Shown one piece after another: positions 23,957-35,411 of a DNA stretch of 64,000 bases. The stretch comes from Vibrio taketomensis (GTDB lineage: Bacteria; Pseudomonadota; Gammaproteobacteria; Enterobacterales; Vibrionaceae): NCBI RefSeq assembly GCF_009938165.1, contig NZ_AP019649.1, positions 248,001-312,000 on the forward strand, given 5' to 3'. How positions within the stretch are numbered: the stretch's first letter is position 1; each line of letters opens with the position of its first letter. Below the pieces are notes generated by a model. The model saw only the letters and a list, made by a program, of their open reading frames with translations, searched no databases and was not told where the DNA came from. Made by a program: the position numbers and the translations under genes.

Positions 23957-24188
23957 GGTGTCTCTCTCGTATGGGTGTATTAAGCGCTAAAGGATACCAG
24001 TATTAGAGTTAGGATGAAACGTCGACTCAACCAGTTTGCATTTGCACAAGCAGAGTGAGAAGTAAGTCTTACTTTTTCGCTCAAAGTGTGAGATTTGACA
24101 GGGGCATAACTTTCAAAGAAGGAATTATCTATACTCGTTGGCACAAGGTTTTTATACTAATCGCTGGGTAGTTTGGAGATGGGTTGCA

Positions 24189-24749
24189 ATGAATCGCCGC
24201 AAGAAAAAGCCACAGAAAGTCGATTACATTCAATTAGCCAAGGATAAGCTTGAAGCTGTCGATTGGCAAAGTGCAAAACAAGCTTTGTTGAGTCGTTGGG
24301 GGCAATTGCCCAAGATTCACCAGCGTGCTTTGATGGTATTAGTTCCTATAGTACTGGTATTGATATTGATACCATTTCCTGAGGGAACACCAGAGCAAGC
24401 TGAAATAGTGTCACAGCGTGTCCCGGTAGCCGTCAATACGCAAAGCTTAAGTGAGCAAGGTGAAGTGGTTGCGCCAACGGTTAAAACTGAACAATGGCAA
24501 GAATATACCGTGAAATCTGGAGATACGCTTGCTCAGGTGTTTCGAACCAACAATCTACCTATGTCCGATCTTAACGCATTAGTTAGAGTAGAAAGCAGTG
24601 ACAAACCGCTTAGCCATATCAAAGCGGGTCAATTGGTGCGTTTTAAAGTCACCCCTGAGGGAGCACTTGATGTGCTGCAGTTAGAGAAAGCGTCGAAGTC
24701 GGTGATGTTTTTCCGTCTTTCAAACGGTGGTTTTGCACAAAGCAAATAA
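24189..24749 (+). CDS. ytfB: YtfB/OapA family LysM-like cell-envelope protein
   Basis: 186 residues: a basic cytoplasmic N-terminus (MNRRKKKPQKVDY), one transmembrane segment (ALMVLVPIVLVLILIPF, about residues 55-71), and a periplasmic C-terminal OapA/LysM-like domain (EYTVKSGDTLAQVFRTNNL). E. coli YtfB binds septal glycan and affects division; H. influenzae OapA affects opacity and adhesion. I chose the ATG at 24189; the longer frame to 24138 adds residues unlike the family. Confidence 0.8.
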   Translation: MNRRKKKPQKVDYIQLAKDKLEAVDWQSAKQALLSRWGQLPKIHQRALMVLVPIVLVLILIPFPEGTPEQAEIVSQRVPVAVNTQSLSEQGEVVAPTVKTEQWQEYTVKSGDTLAQVFRTNNLPMSDLNALVRVESSDKPLSHIKAGQLVRFKVTPEGALDVLQLEKASKSVMFFRLSNGGFAQSK

Positions 24750-24754
24750 TGAGC

Positions 24755-25615
24755 TCAGTTGGTTTTTCTTTGCCGCTGCAACAGTTCCTTGTATGGGAGC
24801 AGTGGCAATATGATCATAGCGATACCTAGTGCAGTTAAATGGTCTGGGATTTCATCAAATCCCCAAATTCCGATTACCACTACAAATACCAATCCCGAAT
24901 ACTCAGCTAATGCTATCTGTCCTGCTGGCACTTTGCGATAAGCAAGTACAGCTAAGCCATTGTAGGTAAGAATCAGGCTAGCACTGATCGCAACTAGTAG
25001 TAACTGCTCACTATTTACTGGTTGCCAATACATTGCTGCCAATATTCCTGATAGGGGCAGTGTCATCAGTGAGGTCCAAAACAGGGTACTCACCACGCTT
25101 TGCTCAGATGGTAGTTTGCGCGCCAGAATATTAAATATTGCCAGTGTCATTGCGGTACCTAATGCAAACCAAGCGGCCCAATGAAATTGAGAGGGGCGCA
25201 ATACCATCAATACTCCAATAAAACCAATCATCGTCGCCACCACTTTGGCAATAGGTGGGATTTCTTTGAGAATCCAGACTGATAGCGGTAGCATAATTAG
25301 AGGCGCAGCGTAAAAAACGGCGTTAGCAGTCGCAAGTGGTAAGTGAGTAATTGCTACCATCATGCAACCACTGCCAATCATGATTAATAGAGCTCGTATC
25401 GCAATTAAACCAGGAGCGGTTAGACTGCGTTTGGCTTTAGTTTGTTTTAGCCACAATGGCATGATCAGTACGACCGATAGCAACTGGCGCAAAAATACAT
25501 ACTGAAATGAATTGATGCCTCCTTCAAGTAGCTTTACCGCTACATCAGAGAGTGAAGCGGCCAAATTTCCAGCGACGAGCAAGATGATAGCGAATGTCAC
25601 TGGTGACCAATTCAT
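24755..25615 (-). CDS. EamA (DMT) family inner-membrane transporter
   Basis: 286 residues with ten predicted hydrophobic helices in two EamA repeats, typical of drug/metabolite transporters such as RhaT- or YdcZ-like exporters. The substrate cannot be inferred. The start overlaps the stop of elaA by one base, so the two are translationally coupled. Confidence 0.85.
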   Translation of the reverse strand: MNWSPVTFAIILLVAGNLAASLSDVAVKLLEGGINSFQYVFLRQLLSVVLIMPLWLKQTKAKRSLTAPGLIAIRALLIMIGSGCMMVAITHLPLATANAVFYAAPLIMLPLSVWILKEIPPIAKVVATMIGFIGVLMVLRPSQFHWAAWFALGTAMTLAIFNILARKLPSEQSVVSTLFWTSLMTLPLSGILAAMYWQPVNSEQLLLVAISASLILTYNGLAVLAYRKVPAGQIALAEYSGLVFVVVIGIWGFDEIPDHLTALGIAMIILPLLPYKELLQRQRKTN

Positions 25616-26070
25616 TAGTCAACCTCTCGCAGCATATCGACATGAGGAATACCATCTTCTAAGTACATTTCTGAAGTTTGTGTAAAGCCATGCTGCTGAT
25701 AAAAATTAGTGAGGTGCTGTTGGGCGCCAATCTCAATGCTCTCATTGGGCCAAAGTTTTTGGCATTCAATAACGGCTTGTTTGAGCAGAGCATGTCCAAG
25801 GCCGTTGCCGCGCGCACTTTGCAATGTTGCTACTCGTCCAATACTGACAGAAGGATAGCTAGTGCCTTTTGGTAACAGGCGTGAACAAGCGACGAGCTGG
25901 TCATCTTGATAACCGAGTAAGTGAAATACACCTTCAAGCGTATCTTTACAATCCAGCTCAGGATAAGGACACGTTTGTTCAACGACAAACACATCAACTC
26001 GCAGTCTAAGTAGTTGGTAAAGCTCGATATTAGTCAATTGAGAAAAAGGGATTAACTTCCAAGTTATCAT
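25615..26070 (-). CDS. elaA: ElaA-type GNAT N-acetyltransferase
   Basis: 151 residues. Typical ElaA features are the start LRLRVDVFVVEQTCPYPELD, the acetyl-CoA motif IGRVATLQSARGNGLGHAL, and the end FTQTSEMYLEDGIPHVDM. The substrate of ElaA is not known. First gene of a two-gene unit with the DMT transporter. Confidence 0.82.
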   Translation of the reverse strand: MITWKLIPFSQLTNIELYQLLRLRVDVFVVEQTCPYPELDCKDTLEGVFHLLGYQDDQLVACSRLLPKGTSYPSVSIGRVATLQSARGNGLGHALLKQAVIECQKLWPNESIEIGAQQHLTNFYQQHGFTQTSEMYLEDGIPHVDMLREVD

Positions 26071-26147
26071 GTGGATATATCAAATTATGCGCAAAATAAA
26101 TTAACGGTTAAGTTAGCAAGTTTCTTAACGGTGAGCATTAACATTTG

Positions 26148-26711
26148 TTATTCCATTGAGCGATTTTTTATTCGACTTAAACTGACTGGCGTAATCCCCA
26201 GATAGGCAGCAATTTGGTAGTCACTCAATCTTTGTTCAAGATCGGGAAAGTTTTCACAAAATAGTTGGTAGCGTTGCTCAGGGCTATAAAGCAACATAAA
26301 GCGTTCTTTGTTTTCTTTGAACATCAACTGGGTTTCGACCAACTTGAGATAAATTGGATGATGGGAATCTCGCCATTGTTTTAAGGTTTCAATCGGCAGG
26401 CACATTAGCTCGCAAGGGGTTAATGTTTCGAGCAGAAATGCTGAAGGTTGTTGTTTTATAAGACTTTCAAAGCCAATGATCCAATCGAATTCCCAGTAAA
26501 ACTCTTTGCTGAATTCTCTTCCTTGTTCAGTAAGGTAGCTAGCATGGCAAAGACCATCCAGTACAAAGTAAAAACTGTCTGTGATTGCTCCTTGCTCCAT
26601 TAAAATATGCCGAGTCGGCAACTCTAGAGGTTTCGCCAGTGAAGTGAGCGTCGTTACTTCATGCTCGACAAAGCCCTGTTCGAGTAGATAGTGACGAAAT
26701 CGAGTTTGCAT
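26148..26711 (-). CDS. Crp/Fnr family transcriptional regulator
   Basis: 187 residues. An N-terminal cyclic-nucleotide-binding-like beta barrel (about residues 25-120) has no Fnr cysteines and no conserved cAMP-binding RS pair. A short C-terminal helix-turn-helix follows (YQIAAYLGITPVSLSRIKNR). I chose the ATG at 26711 with AGGAAAG before it; a longer frame to 26765 would run through the cpdB terminator. Target genes are unknown. Confidence 0.82.
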   Translation of the reverse strand: MQTRFRHYLLEQGFVEHEVTTLTSLAKPLELPTRHILMEQGAITDSFYFVLDGLCHASYLTEQGREFSKEFYWEFDWIIGFESLIKQQPSAFLLETLTPCELMCLPIETLKQWRDSHHPIYLKLVETQLMFKENKERFMLLYSPEQRYQLFCENFPDLEQRLSDYQIAAYLGITPVSLSRIKNRSME

Positions 26712-26724
26712 ATTTCTTTCCTCA

Positions 26725-26757
26725 ATAAAAAAGCCGCTAAAACGATAGCGGCTTGAT
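26725..26757 (-). terminator. Terminator of cpdB, overlapping the leader of the Crp/Fnr gene
   Basis: Stem AAGCCGCT (26731-26738) with AGCGGCTT (26746-26753). Read on the minus strand it ends in T6, placed between cpdB and the regulator gene. Confidence 0.7.
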
Positions 26758-26833
26758 ATTAACATCTATACCTTGGTAACTAGAAGTTGGCTAAGTGACT
26801 CCTTATTTCCTCGGTATCGATCAGGGCAAGAGG

Positions 26834-28795
26834 TTACTTTTGTAGGTCAATTTGGTAAACCGCAAAGCCAACATCATCAGTCGCCACTTGTTTCATTGGG
26901 TACTGACCTTTGTCTTTAATGAACTGAGTGGCTTTGTCGCTTGGTGACGTTTCAAAGCGAATATCCAAGGTTTTGTCAGCTTTGATTGGTGCAAACGTCC
27001 AGTTGTTGTCGGCACTTGGAGTTACTTCGCCTTTCTCTTTACTTACACGAGAAATGTAAGAAGCAACCACTGAACGGTTTTCATCTGGCGAATCAAACGC
27101 AACGTGATCGCTACCCGTGCCTGGGAACTTGTTGCTGTACGCACGGTAGTTGTTGGTTGCGACGATGAACTCTTGTTTCAAATCGATTGGCTTACCTTGG
27201 TAAGTCAGATTTTGGATACGCGTTGACTCTGGGTTAATTAGCTTACATTCACCGTCGTATTTTGCCGGTTGAGTGATATCCACTTGGTAGTTAACGCCAT
27301 CGATAACATCGAAGTTGTAAGTACGGAAACCATCCCAGTTAATCAGTGATTGTGGTGCGGTGCTATTTACGTCGATTTGGTTAAATTGACCAACTGCACA
27401 CTCAAGCCACTCTTTTACCTCGTTGCCAGTCATTTTCAGTGCAACAAGTGTGTTTGGGTATAGATATAGGTCGGCTGCGTTACGGAAGGTTAGCTGACCA
27501 GATTCTACTTCGGTAAAGCCTGATGGGTCATCTTTACGACCGCCCGCTTTAAATGGTGCTGCAGCGGATAGTACTGGAATGTCAGCAAGATCTGGGTCGC
27601 CTTGAATAAAGCGTTCAACGTAGTCTTTTTGTGCTAGGTTGACGATTTGTACTGTTGGATCGTCCTGTACCAGTGCTAGGAAGCTGTACATCACATCGTT
27701 TGATTGACCAATAGGTTGGTTTACAAACTCACGCGTGCCTTTATGGTCTGCTTCAAGCGCTTTTACGATGCCCTTGTCTGCTTCAACGAGTGCTTTTTTG
27801 TTTGCATTATCGTAGATAGGGCGAGCTTCGGTTTTACCTGAAGTTACTTCCCATTTGCCTTCTTTTTGCTCAAGTACTAGATCGATAACACCAACGTGAT
27901 CGCCCCATCGGCCAGGCATTACTGCCGCTACACCGTTGATTGTACCGTTTTGGTTATCAACACCTGGTAAGTTATCGAAGCCTTTACCAGGGAATACAGA
28001 GTGTGAGTGACCAAATGCAATTGCATCGATACCTTCTACTTCTGATAGGTAGTAAGTTGAGTTTTCAGCGCCCAACTTGTGTGGATCCATTGATACACCT
28101 GAGTGTGGGATAGCGACGATCACATCAGCACCTTCCGCCTTCATTTGCGGAACAAGTTCTTGTGCTGTTTCTTTGATGTCTTTAGCGAATACTTTGCCTT
28201 CTAGGTTCTTTTTGTCCCATACCATGATTTGTGGTGGAACAAAGCCGATGTAACCCACTTTGATTTGCTGCTCAGCGCCGTCTGCATCTTTAAAGGTGTG
28301 TGTTTTGATAATGTATGGCTTGAAGTAGTGTTTACCCGTTTTTGCGTCGTAAACGTTAGCACTGATGTATGGGAATTCTGCGTCGTTTAGTGTTTCAGCA
28401 AGGAATTCTAGGCCGTAGTTAAACTCGTGGTTACCAATGTTACCGACATCGTAATCAAGCTGGTTCATCGCTTTGTAAACTGGGTGAACCTCACCAACTT
28501 CAATACCTTTATCCGCCATGTAATCACCCATTGGACTACCTTGGATTAAGTCACCGTTATCGACTAGAACGCTGTTTTCAACTTCAGCACGAGCTTGTTT
28601 AACCAAAGTAGCAGTGCGAGACAGACCAATTTTTTGTGATGGACTGTCTTTGTAGTAGTCGTAATCCATCACGTTAGTGTGAATGTCAGTGGTTTCGATG
28701 ATACGTAGTTTAATGGTATCTGCCATTGCTGGGCCTGCCATGGTTAGCATGCCGCCGAGTACAGCGAGAGTTAATGGTTTCACTGCTACTTTCAT
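26834..28795 (-). CDS. cpdB: Periplasmic 2',3'-cyclic-nucleotide 2'-phosphodiesterase / 3'-nucleotidase
   Basis: 653 residues. The signal peptide ends near GPAMADTIK. The N-terminal metallophosphatase domain shows [24 protein letters not shown] and [11 protein letters not shown]. The C-terminal 5'-nucleotidase domain holds [15 protein letters not shown] and the substrate-binding [12 protein letters not shown]. It converts 2',3'-cyclic nucleotides to 3'-nucleotides and then nucleosides, letting the cell use extracellular nucleotides. Length and motifs match E. coli CpdB throughout. Confidence 0.95.
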   Translation of the reverse strand: MKVAVKPLTLAVLGGMLTMAGPAMADTIKLRIIETTDIHTNVMDYDYYKDSPSQKIGLSRTATLVKQARAEVENSVLVDNGDLIQGSPMGDYMADKGIEVGEVHPVYKAMNQLDYDVGNIGNHEFNYGLEFLAETLNDAEFPYISANVYDAKTGKHYFKPYIIKTHTFKDADGAEQQIKVGYIGFVPPQIMVWDKKNLEGKVFAKDIKETAQELVPQMKAEGADVIVAIPHSGVSMDPHKLGAENSTYYLSEVEGIDAIAFGHSHSVFPGKGFDNLPGVDNQNGTINGVAAVMPGRWGDHVGVIDLVLEQKEGKWEVTSGKTEARPIYDNANKKALVEADKGIVKALEADHKGTREFVNQPIGQSNDVMYSFLALVQDDPTVQIVNLAQKDYVERFIQGDPDLADIPVLSAAAPFKAGGRKDDPSGFTEVESGQLTFRNAADLYLYPNTLVALKMTGNEVKEWLECAVGQFNQIDVNSTAPQSLINWDGFRTYNFDVIDGVNYQVDITQPAKYDGECKLINPESTRIQNLTYQGKPIDLKQEFIVATNNYRAYSNKFPGTGSDHVAFDSPDENRSVVASYISRVSKEKGEVTPSADNNWTFAPIKADKTLDIRFETSPSDKATQFIKDKGQYPMKQVATDDVGFAVYQIDLQK

Positions 28796-29054
28796 TTGTT
28801 TAGCTCCGATAGCGTTAGGTTAACTCGAGTAATGTAACAAAAATGCGTGTAACAATAATTTCATCGCATCCCAAATTGTGACTGGTACCACTAACGATGT
28901 GAGTTTGATACATCAAGTTTTCATTGCCGGCGCATTGTTGTACAGCATTTGCTTGTTTTCTTATCAGTTATTGATATAAAAATGAAATTTTAGAATTTCA
29001 GGTAATATGTATACAAGGCCATAATGCTCTCATTCACACGGAAGGAATGATCAT

Positions 29055-29936
29055 ATGGCGAGCAAGGATAAAGTGTCTCAGTTTCCCCTGAGTTACTTAC
29101 GTACGATACAAAACAAAACACATCGCCCCAGTTTCAAGACAACAAGTCAACTGCGAGCTGGCGAAGTCGCGCTGGTTGGCGCGGGGCCTGGCGATGCAGA
29201 GCTGCTCACCGTAAAAGCTCTAAATTTTATTCAGCAAGCCGATGTGGTGCTGTATGACTATCTTGTTTCAGATGACATTATCGCCTTAATCCCTGATAGC
29301 ACCATTTTAGTTTGTGTTGGCAAGCGCGCCGGTCATCACAGCGTTCCTCAAGAAAAAACTAATCAATTACTGGTCGAGTTTGCCAAGCAAGGTCACAAGG
29401 TTGTGCGCATTAAAGGCGGCGATCCATTTGTGTTTGGTCGTGGTGGCGAAGAGCTGGAAGTACTCGCTGAAGCAGGAGTGCGTTTTCAAGTCATTCCCGG
29501 TATTACCGCTGCCGCAGGCGCCACCGCTTATGCCGGTATTCCACTAACTCACCGTGACTATGCGCAAACCGCAATGTTTATTACCGGGCACCTTAAAGCT
29601 GAAAGTGACGATATGGACTGGTCGACATTGGCTCGGGGGAATCAAACCCTGGTGATTTATATGGGGCTAATGAAATCAGAATACATTCAGCAGCAATTGG
29701 TTAGCCATGGGCGAAAAGCTTCAACACCTATCGCCATCATCGAGCGCGGTACACAAAGCTGCCAAAAAGTATTTAAAGGCGAGCTCTCAGAGCTGGCAAC
29801 GTTAGCGCAAGACGCTGAGTCACCATCGCTTATCGTGGTTGGTGAGGTGGTCGCGCTGGCTGAGAAATTACAGTGGTTCAATCAAGAAGAGAAAGCCGCT
29901 TTAAACAGTAAAGTAACGCAACGTCATTACGCATAA
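29055..29936 (+). CDS. cobA: Uroporphyrinogen-III C-methyltransferase
   Basis: 293 residues, a stand-alone SAM-dependent methyltransferase making precorrin-2, the siroheme precursor. Motifs: [62 protein letters not shown]. It lacks the N-terminal dehydrogenase/ferrochelatase part of the trifunctional CysG, so those steps need another gene. Placed first in a cys operon: siroheme is the cofactor of sulfite reductase CysI. Strong GGAAGGA site before the start. Confidence 0.9.
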   Translation: MASKDKVSQFPLSYLRTIQNKTHRPSFKTTSQLRAGEVALVGAGPGDAELLTVKALNFIQQADVVLYDYLVSDDIIALIPDSTILVCVGKRAGHHSVPQEKTNQLLVEFAKQGHKVVRIKGGDPFVFGRGGEELEVLAEAGVRFQVIPGITAAAGATAYAGIPLTHRDYAQTAMFITGHLKAESDDMDWSTLARGNQTLVIYMGLMKSEYIQQQLVSHGRKASTPIAIIERGTQSCQKVFKGELSELATLAQDAESPSLIVVGEVVALAEKLQWFNQEEKAALNSKVTQRHYA

Positions 29937-29987
29937 AGATTAAAGACTAGCCGAAACGCTCGTAAGAGCTGCAAAGGAAGCACCAAC

Positions 29988-30896
29988 ATGGACCAAGAAC
30001 GTTTAACTCACCTTAAACAGTTAGAAGCCGAGAGCATTCACATTATTCGTGAAGTTGCGGCAGAGTTTGATAACCCGGTAATGATGTACTCCATCGGGAA
30101 AGACTCATCGGTAATGTTGCACTTAGCAAGGAAAGCATTTTACCCAGGCAAAATACCTTTCCCGCTACTGCATGTGGATACCGATTGGAAATTTAAACAG
30201 ATGATCGAATTCCGCGATAAAACGGCGGAAAAGTATGGATTTGAGCTTTTGGTACATAAGAACCCAGAAGGTCTCGCGATGGGTTGTAGTCCATTCGTTC
30301 ATGGTTCATCAAAGCACACCGATATCATGAAAACTCAGGGATTAAAGCAAGCGCTGAACAAATATGGCTTTGATGCGGCCTTTGGTGGTGCGCGTCGTGA
30401 CGAAGAAAAATCACGTGCGAAAGAACGTGTCTATTCATTCCGCGATAAGAACCACACTTGGGATCCGAAGAATCAGCGCCCTGAGCTGTGGAAAACCTAC
30501 AACGGTCAGATCAACAAAGGCGAAAGCATTCGTGTGTTCCCATTATCTAACTGGACGGAATTGGATATCTGGCAATACATCTATCTCGAAAATATCGAGA
30601 TTGTACCTTTATATCTAGCCGCTAAACGCCCAGTGGTTGAGCGTGATGGCATGCTGATCATGGTTGATGATGATCGTATGGAATTACAACCAGGCGAAGT
30701 GATTGAAGAGAAAAGTGTTCGCTTCCGTACTCTGGGTTGCTACCCATTGACCGGTGCGATTGAGTCAGAAGCTAATACGTTAACCGGCATTATTGAAGAG
30801 ATGTTGGTGGCGACATCCAGTGAGCGGCAAGGACGAGCGATCGACCACGATCAATCAGGATCGATGGAGCTGAAGAAACGCCAAGGATATTTCTAA
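29988..30896 (+). CDS. cysD: Sulfate adenylyltransferase subunit 2
   Basis: 302 residues, the catalytic ATP sulfurylase subunit, which forms adenosine 5'-phosphosulfate from ATP and sulfate. Shows the PP-loop ([14 protein letters not shown]), [15 protein letters not shown], and [12 protein letters not shown]. Partner of CysN, which starts 20 nt downstream. Confidence 0.96.
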   Translation: MDQERLTHLKQLEAESIHIIREVAAEFDNPVMMYSIGKDSSVMLHLARKAFYPGKIPFPLLHVDTDWKFKQMIEFRDKTAEKYGFELLVHKNPEGLAMGCSPFVHGSSKHTDIMKTQGLKQALNKYGFDAAFGGARRDEEKSRAKERVYSFRDKNHTWDPKNQRPELWKTYNGQINKGESIRVFPLSNWTELDIWQYIYLENIEIVPLYLAAKRPVVERDGMLIMVDDDRMELQPGEVIEEKSVRFRTLGCYPLTGAIESEANTLTGIIEEMLVATSSERQGRAIDHDQSGSMELKKRQGYF

Positions 30897-30916
30897 TTAG
30901 GATCTAAGGAAAGAAC

Positions 30917-32344
30917 ATGAACAGTGCAGTCGAAGCTCAATTAGCGGAGCTAGGGATCGAAGGATACCTAAAACAACATCAATATAAGTCACTTCTTAGA
31001 TTCCTAACGTGTGGCTCAGTCGATGATGGTAAGAGTACATTGATCGGTCGTTTGCTCCATGACTCAAAACAGATTTATGAAGATCAGTTAGCTGCGGTCC
31101 ACTCTGACAGCCAGCGCGTCGGTACTACTGGTGAGCGCCCAGATTTAGCGCTACTAGTCGATGGTTTGCAGGCGGAGCGAGAGCAGGGTATTACCATTGA
31201 TGTGGCCTACCGTTATTTCTCTACCCAAAAGCGTAAATTCATCATTGCTGATACACCAGGGCACGAGCAATACACGCGTAATATGGCAACAGGCGCCTCA
31301 ACGTGTGATCTGGCTGTGATCTTGATTGATGCCCGCAAAGGCGTATTGGATCAGACTAGACGCCACTCTTTTATAGCTAATCTACTTGGACTTAAGCACT
31401 TTGTCGTTGCGGTAAACAAAATGGATCTGGTGGATTATTCGCAAGATCGTTTTGAGCAAATTCGCGATGAATATGTAGAGTTTTCGAAAAAGCTGCATGG
31501 TGAAACGGATATTCAGATCATTCCACTATCAGCTCTGGAAGGCGATAACGTTGTCGAAGCCAGTCCGAAAATGAGCTGGTTTAAAGGCAAACCGCTGCTC
31601 GATATTCTTGAAAACATCGATGTGGACCAAGAGAAAGAAGTCGGTGAATTCCGCTTTCCGATCCAATACGTGAATCGTCCGAACCTCGATTTCCGCGGTT
31701 TTGCTGGCACGATTGCTTCTGGTAGCGTGAGTGTGGGTGATCAAGTGACGGCTTTGCCATCGGGCAAGAGCTCGAAAGTTGCGCGTATTGTTACTTTTGA
31801 TGGTGATCTAGAGGTCGCGCACTCAGGTCAAGCAGTTACTCTGACATTGGAAGATGAGATTGATATCAGCCGTGGTGATTTGTTGGTACTTAATCAAGCT
31901 GAAGTAACTTCAAGCAACCACTTGCTTGCTGATGTGGTGTGGATGACGGAACAACCATTGCAACCAGGGCGCGAATACGACATCAAGATTGCAGGCAAAA
32001 AAACGGTAGGTCGTGTTGAGGCGATTCGCCATCAATATGACATCAACAACCTCGCAACTCATAATGCAGCAGAGTTGCCCCTCAATGGTATTGGTCTATG
32101 TGAGTGGAGCTTAAATGAGTCTGTTGCTCTGGACAGCTATACCGAGTGCCAAGATACCGGTGGCTTTGTCGTGATCGACCGTCTTACTAACGTTACGGTA
32201 GGGGCTGGTTTGGTACGTGAGAGTTTGAGCCAAATTGAGCAAAAGGTTGGAGACGTTTCTGCCTTTGAAGTTGAGCTCAACGCGCTAGTGCGTAAGCATT
32301 TCCCGCATTGGGGTGCGAAAGATCTTTCACAATTGTTGAAGTAA
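30917..32344 (+). CDS. cysN: Sulfate adenylyltransferase subunit 1 (GTPase)
   Basis: 475 residues, an EF-Tu-like GTPase that drives the CysD reaction. G1 [14 protein letters not shown]3 DTPGHEQY, G4 NKMD, then beta-barrel domains 2 and 3. It has no fused APS kinase domain; cysC is separate downstream. Confidence 0.96.
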   Translation: MNSAVEAQLAELGIEGYLKQHQYKSLLRFLTCGSVDDGKSTLIGRLLHDSKQIYEDQLAAVHSDSQRVGTTGERPDLALLVDGLQAEREQGITIDVAYRYFSTQKRKFIIADTPGHEQYTRNMATGASTCDLAVILIDARKGVLDQTRRHSFIANLLGLKHFVVAVNKMDLVDYSQDRFEQIRDEYVEFSKKLHGETDIQIIPLSALEGDNVVEASPKMSWFKGKPLLDILENIDVDQEKEVGEFRFPIQYVNRPNLDFRGFAGTIASGSVSVGDQVTALPSGKSSKVARIVTFDGDLEVAHSGQAVTLTLEDEIDISRGDLLVLNQAEVTSSNHLLADVVWMTEQPLQPGREYDIKIAGKKTVGRVEAIRHQYDINNLATHNAAELPLNGIGLCEWSLNESVALDSYTECQDTGGFVVIDRLTNVTVGAGLVRESLSQIEQKVGDVSAFEVELNALVRKHFPHWGAKDLSQLLK

Positions 32345-32411
32345 TTTAAGCAGCAACAAATAAGTGGCGTATGAAGTACGCCACTGTAGTTGAATGGAAT
32401 AAGGACGTGGT

Positions 32412-34136
32412 ATGTGGCAACAAGGATTTGTGCTGGCACTATTACTTGGCATTGTGATATGCCTGGTTGCCACCCGTATAAAGCCGAGTTTTATTTTTGC
32501 CGGTGCCGCGTTGTTCGCGTTTCTCGCTGGAATGATCGATCTAAATGAAGTGGCAACGAATTTCACCAATTCTTCATTGCTAACTTTAGTGTTACTTATC
32601 CTTGCTTCTGCTGCATTAGAGAAGACATTGCTGATCAGTTGGGTGAGTCGTAGCCTATCGACTGGCCGTTTAGGTTCTGTGGTTGCGAAAATGGGCGTTT
32701 CTACAGCGTTGTTATCCTCTTTTACTAACAATACTGCCGTTGTGGTATCGCTGATAGGAGCAATCAAACGTAATCAGCAGCACGCACCTTCAAAGTTATT
32801 GATTCCGCTTTCGTATGCGGCAATTCTTGGTGGCACGTTAACACTTATTGGTACCTCAACCAATTTGATCATTAATAGCTTTGTGGAAGACGCAGGGCTG
32901 CCTAGTTTGGGCTTTTTTACTCCAACAATGATCGGCTTGTCGGTGCTGCTTGGTGGCTTGTTGATCTTAATTCCGCTCAGTTATCTTTTGCCCAACTACG
33001 ATGATCAATCTCAGGACGATTTACCTTATTTTCTTGAGGCAAAGGTAGAGCCGGGATCGCCATTGGTTGGTCGTAGTATTACTGAGAACAAACTCAGGGC
33101 GTTACGTAAACTGTTCTTAGCTGAAGTGATCCGCAATGGTAAAACCATGCCTTCGGTTGATCCTGAATTTATTCTTAATGCCGACGATAGATTGCTGTTC
33201 TGTGGTGATATCGAAAGTGTCGCAACACTACAAGAGATTCAAGGCTTAACCTTATTTGGCCAGCATCATTTAAATGGACAAAGCTTTGTTGAGGTGGTGG
33301 TGAGCTCATCCGCTAGCTTCTGTAATAAAACGCTAAAGACCAGTCATTTTCGTGACCGTTTTGACGCAGTGGTGGTCGCTATTCGCCGTGGTCACGAGCG
33401 TTTAGAAGGGGGACTTGGTAATATCACTCTTAATGCGGGCGATACACTTGTACTTGTTCCAGGTAAACGTTTTGAAGCTGAACGTCGTGCTCATCGCAAA
33501 GAGTTTGTATTAGTCAACGATCTTGATTCTAGTGCTCGTCTCGATTTTCAAAAATCGACGACGGTATTGGTCGGTTTTAGCACCGTCATTGTTCTCGCCT
33601 TGCTTGAATGGGTGCCGTTAATCAAAGGCTTGGCGGTTTTTCTTCTTGCGACACTGTTTCTCGGTATTGTTCAGTTAAGTGAACTGCGCCGCCGTTTCCC
33701 TGTCGATATTGTGGTGATTGTCGGCTCGGCGTTGTCTATCGCCCAGTTAATGCTCTCGTCTGGATTATCAGTCAAGCTTGGTCAGGTATTTATCGAAACC
33801 TTTAATGGTTGGGGAGTATTTGGCGCGTTGGTGGCTACGTACCTATTAACTCTCATTTTGACTGAACTCGTCACCAATAATGCAGCCGCAGCATTGGCTT
33901 TTCCGATTGGCTACAGTATGGCGATAGGCTATGGCGTTGACCCCATGCCATTTGTCATGGCGGTATTGTTTGGTGCCAGTGCGAGTTTTATTTCTCCCTA
34001 TGGCTATCAAACTAATTTATTGGTTTACAGCGTAGGAAATTACAAATTAAAGGATTATGTGAGGGTGGGAATACCGATTTCGATCGTTTATTCAGTGCTG
34101 GTATTGGCATTAATTCCACTTTTTTTCCCGTATTAA
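32412..34136 (+). CDS. SLC13-family permease with RCK_C domains, probable sulfate transporter
   Basis: 574 residues, an inner-membrane carrier of the DASS/SLC13 (ArsB/NhaD-like) group. Hydrophobic helices surround two central TrkA-C (RCK_C) domains (about residues 200-380; [20 protein letters not shown] and [18 protein letters not shown]). Conserved hairpin signatures [12 protein letters not shown] and [13 protein letters not shown] are visible. Placed between cysN and cysC, it most likely brings in sulfate. This is inference from context; related proteins also carry dicarboxylates. Confidence 0.82.
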   Translation: MWQQGFVLALLLGIVICLVATRIKPSFIFAGAALFAFLAGMIDLNEVATNFTNSSLLTLVLLILASAALEKTLLISWVSRSLSTGRLGSVVAKMGVSTALLSSFTNNTAVVVSLIGAIKRNQQHAPSKLLIPLSYAAILGGTLTLIGTSTNLIINSFVEDAGLPSLGFFTPTMIGLSVLLGGLLILIPLSYLLPNYDDQSQDDLPYFLEAKVEPGSPLVGRSITENKLRALRKLFLAEVIRNGKTMPSVDPEFILNADDRLLFCGDIESVATLQEIQGLTLFGQHHLNGQSFVEVVVSSSASFCNKTLKTSHFRDRFDAVVVAIRRGHERLEGGLGNITLNAGDTLVLVPGKRFEAERRAHRKEFVLVNDLDSSARLDFQKSTTVLVGFSTVIVLALLEWVPLIKGLAVFLLATLFLGIVQLSELRRRFPVDIVVIVGSALSIAQLMLSSGLSVKLGQVFIETFNGWGVFGALVATYLLTLILTELVTNNAAAALAFPIGYSMAIGYGVDPMPFVMAVLFGASASFISPYGYQTNLLVYSVGNYKLKDYVRVGIPISIVYSVLVLALIPLFFPY

Positions 34137-34147
34137 AGGATGACACC

Positions 34148-34765
34148 ATGACAACACCTACTCGTGTTAAAGATGAAAATATCGTTTGGCACCAGCACAC
34201 GGTTGATAAAGCATTTCGTGCCAACCTAAAACAGCAGAAACCAGCCGTATTATGGTTCACAGGCTTATCAGGTGCTGGTAAATCTACGATTGCAGGTGCG
34301 CTAGAAAATCAGTTGGCCGAGCTTGGTTATCATACCTATCTGCTTGATGGTGATAACGTTCGTCATGGCTTGTGCAGTGATTTAGGCTTTTCAGAGCAAG
34401 ATCGCCGTGAAAATATTCGTCGTATTGGTGAGCTCGCTAAGCTGATGGCTGATGCTGGGTTAATTGTGTTATCAGCATTTATTTCACCTCATCGTGCAGA
34501 ACGCCAGTTAGTGCGTGATCTATTACCACAGGGTGAGTTTCTCGAAGTTTTTGTTAATACATCTCTTGATGTGTGTGAGCAGCGTGACCCAAAAGGGTTA
34601 TACAAAAAAGCGCGTGCGGGTGAAATTCCTAACTTCACAGGAATCGATTCTGAATATGAGGCGCCATTGGCTCCAGAAATTGACTTACCAGCTGGAGAAT
34701 TATCGATAGAGGCACTGGTTGAGCAGTGCTTAGGGGCGTTACGGGTAAAAGGGGTCATCCAATAG
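34148..34765 (+). CDS. cysC: Adenylylsulfate (APS) kinase
   Basis: 205 residues, phosphorylates APS to PAPS. P-loop [15 protein letters not shown], then [35 protein letters not shown] and [20 protein letters not shown]. Starts 11 nt after the permease; last gene of the operon. Confidence 0.96.
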   Translation: MTTPTRVKDENIVWHQHTVDKAFRANLKQQKPAVLWFTGLSGAGKSTIAGALENQLAELGYHTYLLDGDNVRHGLCSDLGFSEQDRRENIRRIGELAKLMADAGLIVLSAFISPHRAERQLVRDLLPQGEFLEVFVNTSLDVCEQRDPKGLYKKARAGEIPNFTGIDSEYEAPLAPEIDLPAGELSIEALVEQCLGALRVKGVIQ

Positions 34766-34835
34766 AGGATAACTCTTGTGTGCAGCTTAAGTCGCTTTGG
34801 GTTACCAATGATCTAAAAGCTTTATAAGTAGACTT

Positions 34836-34870
34836 TATAGCTTTGGAGTTACGGTAGACCCAAAGCTATA
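34836..34870 (+). terminator. Inverted repeat after cysC, possible terminator
   Basis: Eleven-bp perfect stem TATAGCTTTGG / CCAAAGCTATA with a 13-nt loop; the following T-run is short (ATTT), so termination is uncertain. Confidence 0.4.
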
Positions 34871-34886
34871 TTTGCACTAAAAACGC

Positions 34887-34911
34887 AAAAGCTTCCGTTA
34901 AGGAAGCTTTT
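34887..34911. terminator. Terminator between convergent cysC and cheX
   Basis: Ten-bp perfect stem AAAAGCTTCC / GGAAGCTTTT with a 5-nt loop, A- and T-rich on either side, between convergent genes. Confidence 0.7.
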
Positions 34912-34932
34912 AGAACACGGGTGGTCGTCTGC

Positions 34933-35394
34933 TTATTCGAAACAAATTTCGATAAAAGCATTACCCCATTGAGAGCTAAATGGCATGATGATGATCGCAC
35001 CTTCGCATTTATGACGAATGGTGTGCCCTTTGCCTGAGACAACAATTGGTGTCGCCATATCAAAGTCAAAGCCACTCTCGGCTAAAATACGTTTAGCGCC
35101 GCCAGTAACCATGTTGGTGATTTCACCGACCATATCGGTCACTTCATCATTTAAACCGTTTGGACGTTCACCTAGCATATTTTGCATGATTTCTAGCGCT
35201 AGGCTTTCATCAAAGGTGATTGACATAGAGCCGCGAGTTTGCGGACCAACCATCCCTATTAGGCCTGATACATCACCACGTGCGATTTCATCTTTCTTCA
35301 CACGAGGCTTTTGTGGCTTCAGTTCCAGCGAAGCCATCGTTTTTAGAACGTTCATCAATGAAGCTAAAAACGGGTTTACAAATTCAGCGCGCAT
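34933..35394 (-). CDS. CheX-family chemotaxis phosphatase-like protein
   Basis: 153 residues of the CheX/CheC fold. The sequence GLIGMVGPQTRGSMSITFDE and the helix LNDEVTDMVGEITNMVTGGAKRIL hold the E-x2-N motif (EITN) that in CheX positions water to dephosphorylate CheY-P. It stands alone, not in a chemotaxis operon, so its partner response regulator is unknown. Confidence 0.82.
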   Translation of the reverse strand: MRAEFVNPFLASLMNVLKTMASLELKPQKPRVKKDEIARGDVSGLIGMVGPQTRGSMSITFDESLALEIMQNMLGERPNGLNDEVTDMVGEITNMVTGGAKRILAESGFDFDMATPIVVSGKGHTIRHKCEGAIIIMPFSSQWGNAFIEICFE

Positions 35395-35411
35395 AATTTT
35401 CTTCTATATCT

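Noticed and set aside
26712..26765. Longer N-terminus for the Crp/Fnr regulator
   Set aside because: The added codons pass through the cpdB terminator hairpin and lack a ribosome-binding site.
34836..34870. Riboswitch or structured RNA after cysC
   Set aside because: Only a simple inverted repeat is visible, with no conserved aptamer-like core.
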